A stretch of DNA of 64,000 nt from contig CM048552.1 in the NCBI GenBank assembly GCA_026413225.1, forward strand, positions 215,536,553 to 215,600,552. Direction: 5' to 3'. The position numbers and the translations under genes were made by a program. The stretch comes from Otis tarda. Taxonomy: Eukaryota; Chordata; Aves; Otidiformes; Otididae. Below the pieces are notes generated by a model, which was given only the letters and a program-made list of their open reading frames with translations, was not told the DNA's origin and searched no databases. Positions 56,697 to 64,000 of this stretch are shown in pieces; position 1 is the stretch's first letter, and the number at the start of each line of letters is the position of its first letter.

Positions 56697-59600
56697 ATGG
56701 CTCTTCAGGACGCGAGAGCCGCGGCTCTCCTCGCTTGGGTAAAGCCCCCTCTCCTCCGCCGTAGCTCCGCGGGTGGGGGACGTGCTGCCCGGGGGTCCCA
56801 GCCGGCGCCGGCTCCTCGGGACGGGAAATCCTGGCTGGGGCGGGACCCGCGGCAGCCGAGTCCCCGCTGGGTGGGTGGATGGGTGTTCAGGGGAGAAGCT
56901 TTGCTCGCCGTTCCTCCTGAGTCACCAGAAATGCCGGAACGGCCTGGTGCGGTCATGGAAGCTGCCCGGGAGCCGGAGTCGAGCCTGGAGCAGGCAGGGC
57001 TTGGGAAGCGAGGGGCCGGTGGATCTGCCCCGCGAAGCGTCGCCGCGGGATAAACGAGACCCGCGCCGGCCCGTCCGGCTGCGGAGCAGCGGGGGCTGCG
57101 CTCAGCTTTCTCCCGGGCGGGGCGGGGTGGTCGGAAGGGCTGGCTCGGCTCTGGCGCCCGGATGGGGCTCGCTGTCCCCCGCCGGCGCTGGGGGCGGCGG
57201 GCGGCGCCGCGTGGCGTCGGCTTCTGACCCTCTCGCCCCGTTTCCAGGTGAACAGCGCGCAGGTTTGTACGGATCCCCTCGCCGAGCTGTCGCAGCTCCG
57301 GGACTGTAGCGTCTTCGTCAGGATCATCAACAAAATGTGAGTGCGGGGAGCCGGGAGCGCGGGGAAGTTCCTGCTCTGGCAGACCGGCTGCTGGCTCTCC
57401 GGCCCCTCCGCGCGAGGCTCCGGTGAAGCACAGTGGCGTTTGCTGGCGGCCCTGCTCTGCGGCCTTCAGGCCGCCCCGCGCGGAGCTGGCCCGACGAGTT
57501 CTCCTAAGCCGCAGCCTCGCGATTCCGAGGAAGCCTTGGCTCTGTAAAGCAGCTTAAGGAGCGACCCGTGAAACGCTCCTGTTCTCTGGGGACGTCAGGC
57601 CGCTTCCGAGCGCGATCCGGGCAGGACTGAGCTGGTTTGCTCCGTCCCGGAACCTGAGGTGGCCGGGCAGGGGCGGGAGGAATGCCTCCGTCAGGAGCTG
57701 CGTTCGTTGCCTGTGAGCAAGGGCGATTAAAACCTGCGAGCCCGGATGGGCGTCAGAGCTAGGACAGAGCACGCTCTGCTCCGGCCGCGCGTCCTTAACG
57801 AGCTGGCGAGGCAAACCAGGAGGGCGTGAGGCTGCCGCTCGCGCAGCGTGGCTTTCAAACCCTTCCGGCGGGAGGCTCTGCGGGAGCCTGCCTGCTATAA
57901 TTACCTCCCGCGCGGCATAAGGAGAGCCCGCTGGGAGTGGGGCTCCGCCGGCGAGGGCGGGGAGGAAGGAGCCGCGGATATATTTAGTCAGGCGCGGTTA
58001 ATCTCCTGGGTCCGTGCTCCGGCTCAGATTAGCCGGGACCACAGCGGCGTGCGCTCACGAAAACAGGCCTGCCCCTGGCCCGATAAGCGGGGCGGCGGTG
58101 GGGCGGGCACCGCGGCAGCCGGCTGAGCCGGGGAGCTCCCGCAGCACCGGGGCGCGGGCTGGGAAATCCGTGAGGGCGAGAAAACCCTGGCGCTGCGTCC
58201 TTCCCCGGGCAGCGTCCCTGCCTGCGGCGCCCCGGGCGTAACCGGCGGTACCCAAGCAGCGCCAGTGGAGCAGGGCTGGCGCGGGTTTGGGCACGCGGTC
58301 TCCGTTTGAGCTGGGGCTGTTGAGGAAAAGCGTGGTCTTGAGTAAAAGCTGCAAGAGACAGCTTCAGCCCCCGCAGAATCCAGCGTGGGCTCCCGGCAGC
58401 GACCCGGCGGGGAGCAGTGTCCGCACATCTCCCAGACTCCGTTTCCCACAAGCGGTGACGGTTTGCAATAGCGAGGAGAACGCGCGATGCTCGGCCCCCG
58501 CGGTGCCTCCCCGGCCGGCCGGGACGCCGTCAGCTCCCTCTGCCGCGCCGGATGCCGGGGCTGGCAGGCAGCGGAGGAAACGGCGAGGGCCGGCGGCGCT
58601 CCGGCACACGCGCCGAGAGGGCCGGCTGCCCGGCTCTGGCTGCTCACCAAACGCAGCCATGTTTGTCGGGGCCGCGGGGAGCGTCTGCGCCCGCTCCTGG
58701 GCACGCTGCCGTTGGCTTTTCCTTCGCCACCCGCCCCGGCGCAGGGCGGGCTGCGCTGCCGAGAGCCGCTGAGCTCTGTTGCCAAAAAAAACCCCGTGCT
58801 GTTCGTTTAATCTTTTGGCAAAGCGTTAACGCGACCCCTGCGCTCTTTCAGCCACAGGAGCGAGGAGGGGCAGTCCGTGCTGGAGCAGCCACTGCCGGAG
58901 AGGATCGCCTTCGTCTGCAGCTTCCTGCAGAGTAAGCGCCGCGGGAAGGGACTGCCCCTGCTCGGTGTCCCCCCGCCCCTGCTCGGTGTCCCCCCGCCCC
59001 TGCTCAGGTCTGTGCCTGTGTCTGCGGGCCTCCCCCCGCCCCTGAGTGTCCCCTCACCACATCGGCAGCTTCACGAGCTGCAGGCAGAGCTGCCCTGACC
59101 CCGCGGCAGCGCACGGGAAGGAAAACTTCCCGCTGGCAATCCTTCCCAGAGCGCGGGCTCGGTGCAAAGGACGGCCGGGGGGTGACGGGCAGGGTGCCAG
59201 CGGCTGCTCTGGTGACGCCGCTTTGGGGCGGCATTCCTAGCCCAGGGCCTGGCCTCGAGCCGCTCAAATCCCGCTGGAAAACCTTTACCCGAGCAGGAAT
59301 CCTGGGAGGGGAAACGGGAAGGCTCTTGCACTTTTGCTGGAGCTGTCCTGGAAGGGGAGAAACCGTATTCCCCATCGCATCCCGCCCTCCGTAGATGGGA
59401 CTCAGTTTGTGCTGGCGGGCTCCGGAGCGCAGCCCGCCCTGCGCCCCTTCCCCGTGGGGACGCGTCGCGGCGCCCCCCAGCCCATCACCTCGGGGGCTGG
59501 CCGGCAGCGTGCCCGGCGGCCGGGGCTCCTGCGTGACCGGGAATCCCTCTTCACGTTGCAGAGCACTGCAAGCACAAATCTGCCGCGGAGAACCTGGTCT

Positions 59601-62600
59601 CGGCACAGAAGCTGCTGGAGGGAGAGGAGCTGGCGCTGGCCAAGGTAAACCGCGGGGCGCGCGCTGTTCCTCGCGGGCACCGGGCACCCTCCGGGGTCGG
59701 TGACGCTTCCTGCCTCGTTTCAGGTGGCCGTGCTGCTCCTCTATCACACCTCCATGAGCTGCAAGAGCCCCGGGGACTGGAGCGAGTTTGACTACAAGAC
59801 GCAGGTAATCCCTCCTGCGTTCCGCGCTGGACCGCAGGCGTGGGGGGAGGTGCCTTTTTGGGGGCGCTCCGAGACCGGCCCTCATGTTCGGGTCCCCTCC
59901 TCCGACACAGGTTGAGCTGGCGTCGATCCTCAAATTTGTGCTGGACAACGAGGAGAGCCTGAACGAGAACCTGGAGGCGTTCCTGCAGAGGAGGGGTGAG
60001 TGCTGGACCCCGACCGCGCTGTGGCGCCCGCCCGCAGTCACGGGCTGAGCCTTGTCCGGGCGGAGCAGGCGCTGGGCGCGTTGTCCTCTGCTGCAGCGCC
60101 CTGGTGAGAGCGACAGCATAACGTTTGCTGTAGTGGGACAGGAACAGACCGTAACTGTGCGCAGAGCAGCGGCGTGGGAGTGCTGAGCACTGCTGGCATC
60201 TTCCTGCGCAGCTCCTATGCTGGCAGCACCTCACCGGCACCGATGACCCTTTTCTAGAACATAAAATCACTTTTTTGTTTGTGTCCCCCCCCCCCCGGTT
60301 TGTGCTGCTACGGCTGCCAAACCAGGAAAGCAGCACCGCCACCCGGACCCCCTCGCCGCGTGGCGGAGCGCTGCGAAACGGCCCCCTGTAAGCTCGTCTT
60401 TAAGAGCAGGGCTGGCTCAGACCGGCCGGGCTCTCTGCGCTCGGCAGCGTCCCGGCCGTGGCAGCGCGCGCCGCTGAAGCGCGCTTTCCCCGGAGCAGCG
60501 GGGCGGGTGGGGTGCCCGCAGCTGTGCCGTGGGAGCGGAGTGCCGGGGCGGGACAGGGATGTAAGGCAGGTTTGCAGCTCTCTTGGCTGGGCTGATCCAT
60601 CCCTGCTGGAATCTGCGGTTCAGGGATTTCGGGTGCTAAACCCTCCCTCCCGGTGCTAACGTGAAGATCACAGCCTGCTTCTCGCTTGTGATTTCCAGCG
60701 CCGCTGTCCTCGTCCAGCGCCTCCAGCAGCAGCTCCGAGGAGCTCTCCCCACTGCTCTCCCTCCCGCACAAGCGAGAGGTGCGCTTCCTGGAGCTGCAGA
60801 GGATCGCCTCCTCCTCCTCCTCCTCCAGCGCCAACAAGTACGTCCCCCGCCGCCCGGCTCTGGGGGGAGCGAGGGGACGGGGGGAACGGACAGGGCGGCT
60901 GCTGGGACCTCCAGGTGTAGCCAGGGCGCACGCAGACTCGACAGAGAAAGCCTTTCTGCCGTGGTGCTGTCCCGTTGCAAGCTCCTGCCTCGACACAGCC
61001 GAGAGGCTGGCGTTGGCGCAGTCGCGCTGAGCGGAGCGGCCTTTCCGCGCCGGTGACGGGGCGTCGGAGTCGAACCTGGCTCCGGGATGGGGGAACCAGA
61101 GCCGGCTGGCTGCGCAGGGAGGGGTTGTGCCCTGTCGTCGGCTCCGGATAACCGAGCCACGCGGCGTGCCTCTCCGCAGCGTGCTGCCCGGCCCGCCGTC
61201 CTCGCCCGTGGGGGACGTCATGCAGACCCCCCAGTTCCAGCTGCGGCGGCTGAAGAAGCAGCTGGCTGTCGAGAGAGAGAACCGGGACGAGCTGGAGGTG
61301 GAGCTGGCAGAGAACCGCAAAGTCATCACGGAGAAGGGTCAGTCGCTAGCGCGGGGCACGGGAAGGGCTCTCCGGGGCTGAGACCTCGCCTGGTTCCTGT
61401 GGCTTTGTTACGGTTTTGGCCCCACCACGACTGCTCGTGCACAGTCCGTCCCGCCAGACCTGTGGTCAGCACGGCGCGCGGCGCTGGGGCTGTTCTGCTT
61501 CCCGGAGCTGACCGGGCAGCTTGGGGTTTGCCGCGCCTCGCTCCGTGGCGGGCCGAGGGGACGCGCGCCCGTTAAGCTGGACCAAAGCGTGGAGCAGAAA
61601 GCCTTGCTGCTGGGAGCCGAGCTGGCTCCGGCGCTGTTGGAACGACTGAGCGTCTCTCGGAGATGGCTGCTGGTCCCCCTGCCAAATGATTTGGAGCAGG
61701 CTGGCGGGCGTCGGAGTCTCGCCTTCCACATCTAAGACACGCTCTGCGCTGGGGATTTCCCCGGGCGCGCGTGGGAGCTGCGGGTTCCTTCTCTCCTCGT
61801 ACATTCTGAGCAACAAAGCCGTGACCGAAGCAGCGCCCGTGCCGAGCGGCCGTGCGGGCAGCCTGGCTCTCCCGTGTCCCGCTGCAGACGGTTTCTGTGC
61901 GGCGGCCCCCCGCCAGCGCGGGAGGACAGGCGTCCTGTTGGGGGGGTTCAGGTGACACAAAGATGGTGACGGGGCCTTTCTCGCCGCCCTCCCCAGAGGC
62001 GCAGATCACCATGATGCAGCAGCGCATTGACCGCCTGACTCTGCTCCACGAGAAGCAAGCCGACCAGCTGGAGCCCAAGGAGATGGAGGAGCTGAGGGAG
62101 AAGAATGAGAGGTAGGACTCTGAGGACGTCAGCTCCCTCCTGCTAGGGTGGTCCTTGTCACTACCACGTCCCCAGGCCCCACGTTGTCTGTCTCTCTCCC
62201 AGCAATGTGCAGAGGTGAGGACAAACCTTCCTGTTGTCCTCTGCTGCCTCCTCTGCAGCTGTGCCCCAAGGAGGAGACGGCTTCAGCAGTTGTAGAACCA
62301 CAGAAGGGTTTGGGTGGGAAGGGAGCGTTAATGGCCCACCCAGCCCAACCCCCTGCCAGGAGCAGGGACATCTCCAACCACATCAGGTTGCTCAGAGCCC
62401 CGGCCAACCTGGCCTGGAATGTTTCCAGGGATGGGGCATCCACCGCCTCTCTGGGCAACCTGGGACAGTGCTCCACCACCCTCAGGGTACAAAATTTCTC
62501 CCTTATGTCCAGTCTGAATCGATTCTCCTTTAGTTTAAAACCATGACCCCTCGTCCTGTCCCAGCAGGCCCTGCTGAAGAGTCTCTCCCCACCTTCCCTG

Positions 62601-63734
62601 CAGCCCCCTTTGGGCACTGGGAGCCGCTCTCAGCTCTCCCCGGAGCCTCCTCTTCTCCAGGCTGAACAGCCCCAGCTCTCTCAGCCTGGCCTCACAGCAG
62701 AGCTGCTCCAGCCCTCTCAGCATCTGCGTGGCCTCCTCTGGACCCTCTCCAGCAGCTCCACGTCCTTCTGATGTTGGGGGTCCAGAGCTGGACGCAGCGC
62801 TGCAGGGGGGTCTCCCCAGAGCGGAGCAGAGGGGCAGAATCCCCTCCCTCGCCCTGCTGCCCACGCTGCTGGGGATGCACCCGGGATGGGGTTATGCCAG
62901 CCGGCACGTGGTCGGGGCGATCGCGGCCCGTAGCCCTCGTTTGTCGCAGCCGGCGGGGAGCCCGTCCCACGGCCCGCGGCGAGCCCGACAGCCCGCTCCC
63001 TCCCCTAAACTCCATCCCAGTGGTGGGAAAAGGGCGTGCCGCCTGCGTGGGTCTCGCCGCTTCCGTGAGACCCTGCGTGGCCTTCCCTGCTCTGGGGTGG
63101 GCTCTGTGTTGCTGAAAGCTTTTAGGGTGATACCAGAGCTGCCGACCCAGCCCCTTCCCCAGCTGCCAGGCCTCCAGTTTGATCCAGTTTGATTGGATCT
63201 GAACTGGGCTGCGTCACGCACTTGAGTTCTGTCGCCTGCTGCGCTGCGTCCCGCTCTTTGCCCTGTCCCTGCGCAGCAACGTGTTTACCTGGGAAGGGCG
63301 CCCAGCCTCCGCTGGCAGGTGCCATGCCTTTTTTTTTTTTCCCCTGTCCTTTCCTCACTGATTTCACTTCGCAGAGGAGCGGCTGGAGCCCTGCTGCTGC
63401 CTCTGCCCGCGGTTCAGAGCGGTCGGGCTCATGCAAAGCACAGACGTTGCTTATTTCCGCTCCGTTCTGTGGCTTACTGGGACCCAGTTTAGAGCTGAAC
63501 TTATGGTGGTTGCTCACCGAGGGCAGGTACCTCGGTACCGCAGTTTCCTCCGCGATATCCAGCGGCATCGGTCCCAGCGATGTCCGCCCCTGCTTTGACC
63601 ACCTCCTCTCCCGCAGCCTGATGGTGCGCCTGCACGAGGCCCTCAGGCAGTGCCAGGACCTGAAGACTGAAAAAGGCCAGATGGACCGAAAGATCAACCA
63701 GCTCTCCGAGGAGAACGGGGACCTGTCCTTCAAG
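56697..63734 (+). CDS. NUMA1: NUMA1, nuclear mitotic apparatus protein (N-terminal ten coding exons; continues off the right edge)
   Basis: Large coiled-coil protein that links dynein/dynactin and LGN at the cell cortex and focuses spindle poles. Coding exons: 56697-56738 (exon begins at acceptor 56666), 57248-57336, 58852-58931, 59562-59644, 59724-59804, 59911-59995, 60699-60837, 61180-61337, 61997-62111 and 63617-63734, all in phase, about 330 residues. The first 155 or so residues form the globular N-terminal head (ALLAWVNSAQ, RIAFVCSFLQ, LLLYHTSMS, LASILKFVLD). A serine-rich linker follows (SSSSASSSSSEELSP). The start of the coiled coil is QTPQFQLRRLKKQLAVE, DELEVELAENRK, MMQQRIDRL and KINQLSEENGDLSFK. 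The ATG fits the usual vertebrate start (human MTLHATRGAALLSW). Most of the rod and the tail lie beyond 64000. The intron before the last exon carries a CR1 insertion. Confidence 0.95.
57337..58851 (+). other. NUMA1: NUMA1 intron, no further feature seen
   Basis: 1.5 kb of GC-rich unique intron between the second and third coding exons. No array or transposon was recognised. Confidence 0.6.
62297..62905 (-). mobile_element. CR1 LINE, 5'-truncated copy in a NUMA1 intron
   Basis: About 600 bp in antisense to NUMA1. From its 3' end (left): CCACAGAAGGGTTTGGG, CCAACCCCCTGCCAGG, AGTTTAAAACCATGACCCC, CTTCTCCAGGCTGAACAGCC and GGTCCAGAGCTGGACGC. On the minus strand one frame gives the C-terminal CR1 ORF2 residues RFRLDIREKFCTLRVV and APSLETFQARLAGALSNL, so it preserves the end of the reverse-transcriptase ORF plus the 3' UTR. 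The 5' part of the element is missing, as usual for CR1. Confidence 0.92.
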
Positions 63735-64000
63735 GTACGGGGCGCTGCGTCCTCTCCGTCTCCCCGCAGCCCGGCGGTTTGTGATGGGGAGGATTTGATG
63801 GCAGCGCCGGACGCTGGGCTCTTTACGCCTCTGCCCCTCGGTGACCGAGCCTGCTTTGGGCTCCGGATCCAGATCCGAAGAGGAATCCGAAGAGGAAGCG
63901 TGGTGGGGAAATAGGGGCTGGGTGGAGCCGTCTGTGCGCAGCGCTGCACACCTGGGACGCCCGTGGGTGCTGCAGCGCTGGGGAGAGGGGAGCCGAGCGG

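Overview
This is a GC-rich stretch of a vertebrate nuclear genome, almost certainly a bird. The genes are intron-containing, with GT/AG splice sites and AATAAA poly(A) signals. The only recognisable transposons are CR1 LINE copies, the dominant avian family. The gene order matches the vertebrate CLPB-PHOX2A-INPPL1-FOLR-ANAPC15-TOMT-LAMTOR1-NUMA1 block (human 11q13.4). I assigned genes by reading conserved protein sequence exon by exon and checking splice phase at every junction; no database was searched.

Layout. 75-8792 (+): the last eight coding exons of CLPB, a mitochondrial AAA+ disaggregase, with the 5' part off the left edge. 13116-19161 (+): PHOX2A, a three-exon paired-type homeobox gene, preceded by AT-rich islands holding two palindromic TAAT-N3-ATTA sites. 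22297-37887 (-): INPPL1/SHIP2, 28 coding exons, convergent with PHOX2A. 39738-41481 (-): one folate-receptor gene. 42674-43921 (+): ANAPC15. 44348-45817 (-): TOMT, convergent with ANAPC15 and with nearly abutting poly(A) signals. 48645-51671 (+): LAMTOR1, with four CACGTGAC boxes in its promoter. About 53300 to the right edge (+): NUMA1, whose first ten coding exons are present.

The genes do unrelated housekeeping or developmental jobs: mitochondrial proteostasis, autonomic neuron identity, phosphoinositide signalling, folate uptake, APC/C regulation, hair-cell mechanotransduction, lysosomal mTORC1 scaffolding and spindle-pole organisation. Their grouping is inherited synteny, not an operon-like system.

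Two features stand out. First, many introns and intergenic gaps hold a private GC-rich minisatellite, each with its own unit. These arrays lack stop codons and create many long spurious ORFs, one over 1000 codons. Second, four exons (PHOX2A exon 1; INPPL1 exons 1, 8 and 26) are each off by exactly one base in or near a C/G homopolymer, while all other exons are in phase. This points to base-level assembly errors rather than gene decay. I found no tRNA, rRNA, CRISPR or bacterial-type feature.
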